Below, piece by piece: positions 19,159-26,976 of a DNA stretch of 64,000 nt. Both the position numbers and the translations under genes were made by a program. Position 1 is the stretch's first letter. Each line of letters starts with the position of its first letter. Origin of the DNA: Verrucomicrobiales bacterium (GTDB taxonomy: Bacteria > Verrucomicrobiota > Verrucomicrobiia > Verrucomicrobiales > DEV007); assembly GCA_002726915.1 (NCBI GenBank), contig PBSY01000038.1, positions 62,001-126,000 on the forward strand, read 5' to 3'. The notes beneath the pieces are model-generated. The model was not told the origin of the DNA and ran no database searches. It saw nothing but the letters and a program-made list of their open reading frames with translations.

Positions 19159-20043
19159 ATGCGGAAAAGCCTGCAGTCCCTGTTTTTAGTCGTTGGAGTC
19201 AGCGGTGTTTTGCTACTCGGAGTCGCTCAGGACAGCCGAAACACAATCTCTCCAACCTATTTCGGTGTTAAAGATGGTCAAATGCCTGAGGATCCCCGCG
19301 AATGGAGGGGAGGGCGTTTCTACAATTTTCCAACTTGGGATATCGACCAAGATCTTCCTAACGACGTCTTCACGTTTGCAAGACTCCGCTACAATTCAGG
19401 CACCTGGATGGGCCAGCGAGCAAAGTGGATGATCGATTATCCAGATTCAGAGCTTAATTTCTCTTATCGACTCAACGAACTCACCTCGCTCGAGGTTAAT
19501 CCCAAGAGCGCCATTGTTGATATTGATGCCGAACAGATGCGCCATTACCCGTTCATTTACATGATCGAGCCCGGCGATATCTGGATCACAGATGAAGAGG
19601 CCACTATCATGCGAGACTACATGCTCAATGGGGGATTTATCATGGTCGATGATTTCTGGGGCGCCTATGAGTGGAAAAACTTTTACCGCGCTCTCAAGCA
19701 GATTTTTCCTGACCGTGACTATGTCGAACTAGAGCTTGATCACCCCATTTTTCATCTCGTCTTCGATCTAGAGATCAAACCACAGATTCCAGCAGTCGGA
19801 ATGGCCCAGATGGGAAGAGAGCAAGGAATCACTTACGAGTGGAACAAGCCAGGATCAGAAACACCTCACTACCGCGCGATCCATGACGACAGTGGCCGAA
19901 TCTGCATGATGATCTGCTTCAACACTGATCTCGGTGACGGTTGGGAGGAAGAAGGAACCGATCCTTGGTATTTTGAAAATTTCTCCGAACCTTATGCTTA
20001 TCCCCTGGGCATCAATATCGTCTTTTATGCTCTGACGCACTAG
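19159..20043 (+). CDS. DUF4159 domain-containing exported protein
   Basis: A 294-residue protein with an N-terminal signal peptide (residues 1-22). The rest is one DUF4159 domain: RLRYNSG near residue 75, FIYMIEPGDIWITDEEA, then YMLNGGFIMVDDFWG and a C-terminal NTDLGDGWEEEG. The family is common in Planctomycetota and Verrucomicrobiota, often beside MoxR/DUF58 genes, which are absent here. The fold resembles a glutamine-amidotransferase-like Rossmann domain without a clear catalytic triad. Its function is unknown. It diverges from the suf regulator. Confidence 0.83.
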   Translation: MRKSLQSLFLVVGVSGVLLLGVAQDSRNTISPTYFGVKDGQMPEDPREWRGGRFYNFPTWDIDQDLPNDVFTFARLRYNSGTWMGQRAKWMIDYPDSELNFSYRLNELTSLEVNPKSAIVDIDAEQMRHYPFIYMIEPGDIWITDEEATIMRDYMLNGGFIMVDDFWGAYEWKNFYRALKQIFPDRDYVELELDHPIFHLVFDLEIKPQIPAVGMAQMGREQGITYEWNKPGSETPHYRAIHDDSGRICMMICFNTDLGDGWEEEGTDPWYFENFSEPYAYPLGINIVFYALTH

Positions 20044-20122
20044 AAGGACAAACTTCGAAATCACTTCTTTCCGAAATTAGGGGCCAACGCTTGAGTTACC
20101 CACCGCAAAGGCAGCACTTACT

Positions 20123-20761
20123 TCAGGGTTTTGGTGGAAATTTCGGCAGTGGCACAGCCTTGGGAACAGCTCCAGATCGAGGTCTCTCCAAGGGCACTGG
20201 AGCAACCGGTTGAGGCACCCGCGGAGCAACAGGGGCTCGGACTGCTGGGGCAGGAGGCTTCACACCACCCGTTTTCAAGGGTTGGACTGAAGTAGGTTTT
20301 ATGGTCGAAGCGTCGGTTGCACCCGACGCTGCCGCGGCCTTTGGTTCAACAGGCGCAACAACGGCCGCAATCGGTTCCGTATTCTTAGCAGCGGTTTCTT
20401 CAGCCTTGTCAATAGACTCAATTAAATCTTCAACAGGAGATCCTGCGAGATCCTCAGCGGACACCAAGTAGGCAAGGGCGGTTTCGCCAAAAACCATTTT
20501 ACTTTTCGAAGCAAGTTCAACTCCACCTTCTTCGACAGATTCACCGTTCGCCTTGGTTCCATTGGTAGAACCTAAATCGGAGATCGAGACAGAATTACCG
20601 TCAATCTTCAACTCGGCATGCTTGACAGAAACTTCAGAGACAAGAATTTGAATATCGTTGTCAGGCCCGCGGCCTACACTGACGGAGTCACCGCTCAACT
20701 CGTGGGTGACTGGAGCCTGCTTAGAAATACTAACAATTAGAGAAAATAATTTAGAAGACAT
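20123..20761 (-). CDS. FHA domain protein with Pro/Ala-rich tail
   Basis: A 212-residue protein with one forkhead-associated domain at about residues 20-90: VSVGRGPDNDIQI, then SVKHAEL and DLGSTNGTKANG, the phosphothreonine-binding signature. A low-complexity Ala/Pro/Val-rich tail of about 100 residues follows, probably disordered. There is no signal peptide or membrane segment. FHA domains read phosphorylation by Ser/Thr kinases; no kinase gene is in the window. It lies 35 bp downstream of the alpha/beta hydrolase gene on the same strand. Confidence 0.85.
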   Translation of the reverse strand: MSSKLFSLIVSISKQAPVTHELSGDSVSVGRGPDNDIQILVSEVSVKHAELKIDGNSVSISDLGSTNGTKANGESVEEGGVELASKSKMVFGETALAYLVSAEDLAGSPVEDLIESIDKAEETAAKNTEPIAAVVAPVEPKAAAASGATDASTIKPTSVQPLKTGGVKPPAPAVRAPVAPRVPQPVAPVPLERPRSGAVPKAVPLPKFPPKP

Positions 20762-20795
20762 GCTCTGGAGATGGTGAAAAATTCTTATCCGGATG

Positions 20796-21653
20796 TCAAT
20801 CTGATGTCATCGGACTCTTTTTAGCCTGATGACACAACCAGGCCCTTATCGCACCCATAATAGAGCGGGCATCCGAATGACCAAGAGGCTCGTGTCTCGC
20901 GCCGCTTACATGAAGCATCGTCTTCTCCCGAACTGCGAGACTGTTGAAAAAACGGCATGAATAGGGTGGGGGACAGACAGAATCGAGGTCACCCTGAACT
21001 ACAAGTATATGGGCATCTGTCGCAATAGCTCCAGACAGCACCTCCGGTTCCCGGCTTGCCGATAAAAGCTCCATACCAAAACGCACGGAAAACCGGTTAT
21101 GAACTCCTTCCGGAAACTCCTGTTTATCGTCATAACAATCCTGCGGCTTAACTCCCGTTCTCATGGTCATTCCGGGAGCGATCTTAGCCAATAATTTGGC
21201 CAGAATCACCTTTACTGGGGCCTGCCCATGCTGCGGATAAATCAGCGGGGCATTCAACCAGACCCAGTCAAGTTGTTCAAAGGCCTTGAGTTTAGATCCG
21301 AGCAACTTAATCGCAATAAAGGCCCCCGTGGAATGAGCTAATAAGCCAATTAACTTGCAACCAGTGACCGCCAATACCTCTTCAATTAACTCTCCACCCT
21401 TTGTAATTGTCGGCATGTCACCGCGGATCCCCTCAGAATTCCCATTTCCCGGCCAATCCACTCCCACCACCGAGTAACCCGCCGCACACAGTAGGGAAAT
21501 GGCCCAATCAAATCGGCCAATATGATCTCCGAGCCCATGAAGGAGAAGAACTGTCCCACGATTCCCACCCTCTGGTTTCGCCTGCACGATATGAACGACC
21601 TGACCGACTGAATCAGCTTGAATTGTCTTTTCACTTCGAACCACTCCTTGCAC
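20796..21653 (-). CDS. Alpha/beta hydrolase (serine aminopeptidase S33 / lysophospholipase-like)
   Basis: A 285-residue cytoplasmic hydrolase. The oxyanion block LLLHGLGDHIGRF is near residue 37 and the nucleophile elbow is in LLAHSTGAF. The acid appears in VVQGDLDSVCPP and the catalytic His in GARHEPLGH. The arrangement matches monoacylglycerol lipase / lysophospholipase PldB relatives, suggesting a lipid ester substrate, but specificity cannot be read. The start is GTG at 21653 with GAGG about eight bases upstream. The gene runs toward the FHA gene. Confidence 0.85.
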   Translation of the reverse strand: MQGVVRSEKTIQADSVGQVVHIVQAKPEGGNRGTVLLLHGLGDHIGRFDWAISLLCAAGYSVVGVDWPGNGNSEGIRGDMPTITKGGELIEEVLAVTGCKLIGLLAHSTGAFIAIKLLGSKLKAFEQLDWVWLNAPLIYPQHGQAPVKVILAKLLAKIAPGMTMRTGVKPQDCYDDKQEFPEGVHNRFSVRFGMELLSASREPEVLSGAIATDAHILVVQGDLDSVCPPPYSCRFFNSLAVREKTMLHVSGARHEPLGHSDARSIMGAIRAWLCHQAKKSPMTSD

Positions 21654-21688
21654 AAGAAAACCCTCGCTCTGACCCCAAAATATTCCAG

Positions 21689-21717
21689 TTGCGAATGCGA
21701 CACGGTATGGTTAAATT
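21689..21717 (+). promoter_or_regulatory. Candidate sigma-70 promoter for tRNA-Val
   Basis: TTGCGA (21689-21694) and TAAATT (21712-21717) are separated by exactly 17 bp and point at the tRNA gene, with a start expected near 21724. The hexamers match four of six consensus positions each. Confidence 0.4.
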
Positions 21718-21718
21718 C

Positions 21719-21743
21719 GCCCCCCTCTCAGGGGCCTTTTTTT
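21719..21743 (+). terminator. Terminator-like hairpin with T7 tract abutting tRNA-Val
   Basis: GCCCC (21719-21723) pairs with GGGGC (21731-21735) across a 7-nt loop and is followed by seven T residues ending one base before the tRNA 5' end. No rightward gene lies upstream, so it is not an obvious terminator of anything. It may block read-through into the tRNA or be part of its leader. Confidence 0.55.
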
Positions 21744-21818
21744 GCGCGGTTAGCTCAGGGGTAGAGCATCACCTTGACACGGTGGGGGTCACTGGTTCAA
21801 ATCCAGTATCGCGCACCA
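21744..21818 (+). tRNA. tRNA-Val (anticodon GAC)
   Basis: A 75-nt cloverleaf with encoded CCA. The acceptor arms GCGCGGT and ATCGCGC pair with one G-T wobble. The D arm is TAGCTCAGGGGTAGAGC-like. The anticodon loop TTGACAC has anticodon GAC at 21776-21778. The T arm contains GGTTCAAATCC. GAC reads the valine codons GUC and GUU. Confidence 0.97.
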
Positions 21819-21834
21819 TTCTCCATTTCCAAAC

Positions 21835-22887
21835 TTGAAAGGGTCAACAATCCGTCTTGCTGTCCTTAATCCAAAGGGAACTGACCCCTTTGTCGATTAC
21901 ACCCATGGTCCCGGGTCCTACCACTCAGGTATTCACCCTCCTATTAATTATCACGCTTTTGCCGCGGCAACCTTCGGCGCATTTTACGATTCCACCGAAC
22001 AGGTTATCGACAATCTAGATCGCTATGATGCCGTCCTAGTTCTAATCCGGAAGCGGACATGGATATCCCTTGCGGCCGCAGAAGCACTCAAAGATGCCGG
22101 AGCGACTGTTATCATCGCTTGGAAAGAATGCGGTGATGAGCAAATCAACCAGCAACTGAGGGGTTTTCGGGCGCGCAAGGCCTACGGAAAAATACTTTCA
22201 CTAGCTGACGGGATCCTATCACCCACCTCAAACCTGCCTCCCCGGCACGGGGAATGTGACGAAGAAGCCTTCCAAGCTAAAGCTAGATTTCTACCCACTC
22301 CTTATCCTCTGGAACATAGCCAATGGGATTTCTCGCCTCCAGTCGAAAGAAGAGGAATCCTGCTGGGCACGAGGGAATTTAAGAATCCGGCGCGCAACCA
22401 CCTTCGGGCCCTAGAGCTCATCGCTTCTGCCGCCCGTGAGCTGAATCTCACACGAGTCACCGTCATCAACTCGGAAAAGGCCAGAGGGCTCTCCCAACTC
22501 AAGCGACTCGCCTCCAAGTTCCCAGCAGACTGTCTCGAGATTTTCGATAAACCTCTTCCCTACTTAGATTACATTTCCCTTCTTGCATCTCACCGTCTCG
22601 TTTTTCAGATGGACCAAAGTAATGTTCCAGGGCAAGTGGCAGGGGATTGTCTGCTTGCTCGAAACTTGTGCTGCGGGGGAAACTCAGCGATTGAAAAAAT
22701 CGTTTTTCCCAACCTATGCGACGATGGTAACCGAAGCCGAGAGGAATGGATCCAGATGTTCTCGCGACTATTAGGAGAGGATCACACTTACGAACGAACC
22801 CGACTCGAAGCACAATCAATTGCGAAGCAGCACCTAAGCTACTCCGCCGTGTCTCGCAAGCTTGGCGACTGGAATGTGTTACAGTAA
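21835..22887 (+). CDS. Uncharacterised protein, possible GT-B-like glycosyltransferase
   Basis: A 350-residue soluble protein with no family I can name. The first half has Rossmann-like strands (RLAVLNPKG, YDAVLVLIRK, GATVIIAWKE). The second half (GILLGTREFKNPARNHL, then VTVINSEKA, YISLLASHRLVFQMDQS, and VAGDCLLARNLCCGG) has the layout of a GT-B glycosyltransferase C-terminal domain; this is inference. The start is TTG at 21835, 16 bp past the tRNA, with no ATG or GTG nearby and no clear ribosome-binding site. Its 3' end overlaps the converging ROK gene by 9 bp. Confidence 0.6.
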   Translation: MKGSTIRLAVLNPKGTDPFVDYTHGPGSYHSGIHPPINYHAFAAATFGAFYDSTEQVIDNLDRYDAVLVLIRKRTWISLAAAEALKDAGATVIIAWKECGDEQINQQLRGFRARKAYGKILSLADGILSPTSNLPPRHGECDEEAFQAKARFLPTPYPLEHSQWDFSPPVERRGILLGTREFKNPARNHLRALELIASAARELNLTRVTVINSEKARGLSQLKRLASKFPADCLEIFDKPLPYLDYISLLASHRLVFQMDQSNVPGQVAGDCLLARNLCCGGNSAIEKIVFPNLCDDGNRSREEWIQMFSRLLGEDHTYERTRLEAQSIAKQHLSYSAVSRKLGDWNVLQ

Positions 22888-23808
22888 ATCTGCCGCGATC
22901 GCCGAGCAACCAATTATACCTGCGGTACTTCCAAAGCGAGCATGCAACACACTGAGGTGATCGAAACATTCGTCCGCTAACGAGTCGCGAAGCTTCCGTT
23001 TAAGTGGATCAAAAAGCAGGTCTCCAGCATGCGCCACTCCGCCACCAATGACGACAGCGTCAGGATTCAAAAGGTAAATGGTGCTCATAAGATTCGCTGC
23101 GAGATAGGTCGTCACGCGGTCCCAGACCTCCAGAGCCACGGGATCCCCATCCTGAGCTAAACCAGTAAGACCTTCAGGCGTGTGATCCTCAGGAAGATTC
23201 ACCCCTTTCTCGCGATAGATACCAGCAGCCATCTCCTCGATCTGCCGGTTACCAATGTAACGCTCAAGCGAACCCGAGTTACCGTAGGGGCCTTCAATGC
23301 CGTTAAAGTCGATGCTCATCTGGCCGATCTCACCTGCGGCGTGCTGGCTGCCACGATAAAGCTCACCGTTGAGAATTAATCCTCCACCGACACCCGTACC
23401 GAGCGTTACGCAGACTATATTTCGAAAACCCTGACCAGCGCCGTATTTAAACTCAGCGTAGGCCATGCAATTCGCGTCGTTATCCATTGCTGTGGGAAGG
23501 CCTGATTTCTCGCAAATCAAATCGCGAAGAGGAACTGAACTCCAACCCTTCACATTGGTCAGGTTGTAGGTAACGCCCTTGGAAATATCCACTGCTCCCG
23601 GCACGCCAATGCCGATTGCAACCACCTGTGGGAACGACTGGCGCAACTCCCATGCCTTTTTTACGATCGCCTCGATCAATGGCTCCGAACCCTCAAACTC
23701 CTGAGTGGGAATCCTAATCACGTTGGTCAGCAATTCTGACCCCTCGATGACGGCCAACTTGACGGAGGTTCCGCCAAAATCGATACCGATAACTTGTGGT
23801 GTGCTCAT
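22879..23808 (-). CDS. ROK-family sugar kinase (glucokinase-like)
   Basis: Phosphorylates a hexose, probably glucose, with ATP. From ATG 23808 it is 309 residues. It shows the phosphate-1 loop GIDFGGTSVK, the catalytic DNDANCMAY, the second phosphate block LGTGVGGGLILNGELYRG, and HAAGEIGQM. The usual ROK zinc signature CxCGxxGCxE is absent: the aligned stretch reads GPYGNSGSLERY with no cysteine, so the structural zinc is probably lost. The start overlaps the coaX stop by 4 bp (ATGA), so the two are translationally coupled. A longer open frame upstream to 23940 overlaps coaX and is unlikely. Confidence 0.88.
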   Translation of the reverse strand: MSTPQVIGIDFGGTSVKLAVIEGSELLTNVIRIPTQEFEGSEPLIEAIVKKAWELRQSFPQVVAIGIGVPGAVDISKGVTYNLTNVKGWSSVPLRDLICEKSGLPTAMDNDANCMAYAEFKYGAGQGFRNIVCVTLGTGVGGGLILNGELYRGSQHAAGEIGQMSIDFNGIEGPYGNSGSLERYIGNRQIEEMAAGIYREKGVNLPEDHTPEGLTGLAQDGDPVALEVWDRVTTYLAANLMSTIYLLNPDAVVIGGGVAHAGDLLFDPLKRKLRDSLADECFDHLSVLHARFGSTAGIIGCSAIAADLL

Positions 23809-24551
23809 GATGAGAAGTTGAGTCGCGCGATCCGCAGGAGCCCCTGCATGGTCAAGGAAGGCTCGACAGATTGGATCTCCGGCAAACCGTCGGCTATCAA
23901 AGCCGCATATCCTCCTGTCGCAATCACTTTTGCAGGGCAATCCATCTCCTCAATCACACGGGCAAGAATTTCGCGGGTCAAGCCACGGTAACCATGAAAA
24001 GCGCCCGACTGCATGGCATGAATCGTCGAACGTCCGACTGCTGTTTCAGGACGCTCCAGGTCAATTTTAGGTAATAATGCCGTCTTCTGATGGAGGTAAT
24101 GCCTCATCGCATCCAATCCGGGAGCGATGACCCCACCAATATATGCCGGACGGGAATCCACAATGTCGAAAGTCACGGCTGTTCCAAAGTCCACCACCAC
24201 AACCCCTCCAGCCCTATTCGGTTCGGCTACTGCTGCCGCATTCGCGAGGCGGTCTGCGCCAACTGTCGAAGGATCTGGGAAATCAATTTCGATGCCCAAC
24301 TCGATTTCATGATTCACCTGAATCGTTTTGCGCCCCTTCTGCGAAGCCATCAAAACGGACAAACTAGAGGGAACAACCGAAGCCAGAACAACATTTTCGT
24401 AGTCCCAATCCTCTAACACGGTAGTGATCCCATCATCCGTTAGATCTTTCGACATAACCGAAGCGTGCGCCAGCAAGGCTTCACGATCAGCCAAGGCAAA
24501 CTTGGTCCGCGTATTGTTATTGTTGATTAGCAGAAACTCTCCTTCCGGCAT
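23805..24551 (-). CDS. coaX: Type III pantothenate kinase
   Basis: Carries out the first step of coenzyme A synthesis, ATP-dependent phosphorylation of pantothenate, with the CoaX enzyme type that is insensitive to CoA feedback. The 248-residue protein has an N-terminal NNNNTRTKFAL phosphate loop that has Asn where CoaX usually has Asp-x-Gly-Asn-Thr. GADRLANAAA, VVDFGTAVTFDIV and GGVIAPGLDAM follow, and VIATGGYAAL is near the C terminus. The substituted first Asp is notable because that residue usually helps bind metal. It is 3 bp downstream of a small membrane-protein gene and overlaps the ROK gene. Confidence 0.9.
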   Translation of the reverse strand: MPEGEFLLINNNNTRTKFALADREALLAHASVMSKDLTDDGITTVLEDWDYENVVLASVVPSSLSVLMASQKGRKTIQVNHEIELGIEIDFPDPSTVGADRLANAAAVAEPNRAGGVVVVDFGTAVTFDIVDSRPAYIGGVIAPGLDAMRHYLHQKTALLPKIDLERPETAVGRSTIHAMQSGAFHGYRGLTREILARVIEEMDCPAKVIATGGYAALIADGLPEIQSVEPSLTMQGLLRIARLNFSS

Positions 24552-24554
24552 AAC

Positions 24555-25037
24555 TCACTCCGGTAGTTCGGCTTTTAACTTCTCTCCCTGAAACTCCAGC
24601 CAGACAATTTGACTCGGTTCTGCCAACCAAAGTTTCACTGTTGCGAGAGACTTCTCGTCACCTGCAAGCGACCCGAACTGACGGAAAGGTTCGAAAAAGA
24701 ACCCAACCGGCTTACCCCCCTCTGTTTTTGCGATGACGGTGGAATCATCGAGGACAACCTCATTCCCCTTCGGCGTCGTTCCAAACAGGGTAACTTCCAC
24801 GATCCGACCCTCTTGGGCGGACCTCACGTCAACCTTTTCAACAACAACTAAATCTCGCTCAGATTCGGCGGGAACTTGGGGTGCCATCGAGTCACTTTCA
24901 TGAGATAAGACCACCGGTTCTAAATCAGCTGGATCAGCGATCTCTTCCGGAGTCTTCGACGCAAAAACTATCAAGCCAATCATAACGATGAGGAGCAGCC
25001 AGATCTCGATGCGCTTAAAGATGATGAGGGTTCTCAT
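24555..25037 (-). CDS. Single-pass membrane protein of unknown function in mla operon
   Basis: A 160-residue protein with one N-terminal membrane helix (about residues 12-26, IWLLLIVMIGLIVFA) and a periplasmic beta-rich domain of about 115 residues (VVLDDSTVIAKTEGG, WLAEPSQIVWLEF). I do not recognise the family. It lies 9 bp after mlaD and 3 bp before coaX on the same strand, so it is probably made with the lipid-transport proteins and could be an accessory to them. Confidence 0.7.
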   Translation of the reverse strand: MRTLIIFKRIEIWLLLIVMIGLIVFASKTPEEIADPADLEPVVLSHESDSMAPQVPAESERDLVVVEKVDVRSAQEGRIVEVTLFGTTPKGNEVVLDDSTVIAKTEGGKPVGFFFEPFRQFGSLAGDEKSLATVKLWLAEPSQIVWLEFQGEKLKAELPE

Positions 25038-25046
25038 GTTGGCGTG

Positions 25047-26123
25047 TCAGGTTTCCTTTTTTTTAAGGAAGTGAAACAGCCCCTTTTTCTCGGGGCTTGT
25101 TTTTGAGTCAAAACCCGACGGCGGCAAGGGAGTTGCCTTGGAAGGCTCCCGCAGTGGAGCCGCGACCTGTTTCTCTCTGGGATAAAGCAATACGCCATTC
25201 CGGTTCAGTTTGTCGGCAAAACTTGTGAGATCATTTCGCAGTTCCGAGTCATTCACTAGGGCAGCAGCGAGGCCATCCCCATGATTCAGCTTATCCATTA
25301 GGCGATTCGCCGAGTCAAGAGTGGCCCTAAGATCGTCCAGCGTCCCGTCCAGCTCTGTCACTACCGGATTCACCATCTCAAGGGTCTCCGTGAACCCTTC
25401 AACGCCGACCTGAACTTCATTAAAAGCTGAATTAACATTCTTAGCAGCATTCTTTACTCCAACCATAGCCTCTTCCGTCGTGCGCAGAAGTGGATCCAGA
25501 TTCTCAGTCGCTATCTCAATTCGTTCTGAAGAAACCCGCAGTGAACTCAGCATCGCATTTAAGTTGTCAGCATTCTCGCTGCCGAGGAAGTTCTCTTCCA
25601 ATCCTTTAAACATCTCATTTAAATCCTTTATCGTAAGGCTAATCTCCTCAAGCACTTCGCTGGTGCGCAACAGAGTTTGACCCGCAGTCCCAGCAAGATC
25701 ATTGATTGATCCTGTGCGCTTTGCTTCGATCCGCTCCCCTTCTTGGTAAAACCGCCCATCGTATTCGGTCGGTGGAATCACGCGAATAAAACTGTCTCCC
25801 ATAAGCCCGTTCGTGCCCACAGTCACAGCGGAACCAATGGGAATACGGCGGCCCTCAAAGATACTCAATTCAATCCTCAACCCCGTATAGTCCTCCTGTA
25901 GTTGAGGCTCGCCCGCGACATACCCAATATCGACCCCGCCAAGACTGACCGGCACCCCGGATCGCACTCCAGTGGCATCGCTGACTTCCACAAAGAGAGG
26001 GTAGCCACCCCTAGGGCCTGAAGCTACACCCCCAAAATGTGACAAAAGCCAACCCAAGAGAATAATCCCCAGGATTACAAAAAGACCTACATAGACCTCC
26101 ACTGGCTGCCGGCGTTCGCTCAT
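25047..26123 (-). CDS. mlaD: MlaD-like MCE-domain lipid-transport protein
   Basis: The periplasmic substrate-binding component of the Mla phospholipid transporter. The 358-residue protein has one N-terminal membrane helix (VGLFVILGIILLGWLLSHF), then an MCE domain (about residues 40-125) with VEVSDATGVRSGVPVSLGGV. A long helical, Asn/Leu-rich region to about residue 310 probably forms the MCE needle or coiled coil. The tail is Lys/Pro-rich. It is longer than the E. coli protein (183 residues), as is common outside Proteobacteria. It lies 91 bp downstream of mlaF. Confidence 0.9.
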   Translation of the reverse strand: MSERRQPVEVYVGLFVILGIILLGWLLSHFGGVASGPRGGYPLFVEVSDATGVRSGVPVSLGGVDIGYVAGEPQLQEDYTGLRIELSIFEGRRIPIGSAVTVGTNGLMGDSFIRVIPPTEYDGRFYQEGERIEAKRTGSINDLAGTAGQTLLRTSEVLEEISLTIKDLNEMFKGLEENFLGSENADNLNAMLSSLRVSSERIEIATENLDPLLRTTEEAMVGVKNAAKNVNSAFNEVQVGVEGFTETLEMVNPVVTELDGTLDDLRATLDSANRLMDKLNHGDGLAAALVNDSELRNDLTSFADKLNRNGVLLYPREKQVAAPLREPSKATPLPPSGFDSKTSPEKKGLFHFLKKKET

Positions 26124-26214
26124 CGTGTTTACAGATTTATTATGTTCTCGTTTCCCTTTGTCGGCAACGGCTTAAGCACTGTCTCAACATAGCACCAATC
26201 GACACAATATAGAC

Positions 26215-26976
26215 CTAACCACCGCCCCCTTTGGCTGAAAAAAAAGCTCGAATGACGTCGTCTTCGCACTGTTCTAAACCAGCAAGATCACCGGCATATC
26301 TCACCTTTCCCTCCAGCAAAAAGATCACATGGTCCGCAATTAATCGCATGACTTCAAGATCGTGAGACACCACAACAGAAGTGAGACGGTGCTCTTCTGT
26401 CATTCTGCGTATTAAGAGCGAAATGGTCTGCGATAAGACTGGATCCAAACCAGCGGTCGGCTCATCGCAAAGCAGGCATTCCGGTCGGCTCACCAAAGCT
26501 CTCGCTAAAGCCACGCGTTTCCTCATGCCGCCAGATAAAGTTGAAGGCATTTTCGCTTGTTCTCCCGGCAACTCGACTTCCTCGAGCACCTCCGCAACTG
26601 CTGAGGTAATTTGGGCGCGATCCCGAACCCCGCGCTCTTGGAGGGGGAAGGCAATATTCTCACCTACCGTAAGGGAGTCGAAGAGCGCTCCATCCTGAAA
26701 CAGAATCCCAATCTTTCGTCGCACCGGAACCAACTGACGCTCACTGAGGGTGGTAATCTCTTCCCCGCAGATGCGAACGCTGCCGCTGTCGGGTCTGAGT
26801 AAACCGTTAAGGTGCTTGAGGAGGACGCTCTTACCCGCACCACTGCATCCCAGAATCACGGTGGTTTGGCTTTGTGGAATCTGCAGAGTAACTCCACGCA
26901 AAACCTTCTTTATCCCGTAGCGAGTTTTGACCTCGTTCAGAGAAAAAAATGGTTGGTTGGAAAATGCTGCACTCAT
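26215..26976 (-). CDS. mlaF: MlaF-like ABC transporter ATPase
   Basis: The ATPase of the Mla phospholipid transport complex. The 253-residue protein shows Walker A ILGCSGAGKS, signature LSGGMRKRVALARAL with the family Met-Arg-Lys-Arg variant, Walker B CLLCDEPTAGLD and switch VVSHDL. Its ATG shares one base with the mlaE stop (TGATG), so the two are translationally coupled. A GTG one codon earlier is an alternative start. Confidence 0.94.
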   Translation of the reverse strand: MSAAFSNQPFFSLNEVKTRYGIKKVLRGVTLQIPQSQTTVILGCSGAGKSVLLKHLNGLLRPDSGSVRICGEEITTLSERQLVPVRRKIGILFQDGALFDSLTVGENIAFPLQERGVRDRAQITSAVAEVLEEVELPGEQAKMPSTLSGGMRKRVALARALVSRPECLLCDEPTAGLDPVLSQTISLLIRRMTEEHRLTSVVVSHDLEVMRLIADHVIFLLEGKVRYAGDLAGLEQCEDDVIRAFFSAKGGGG

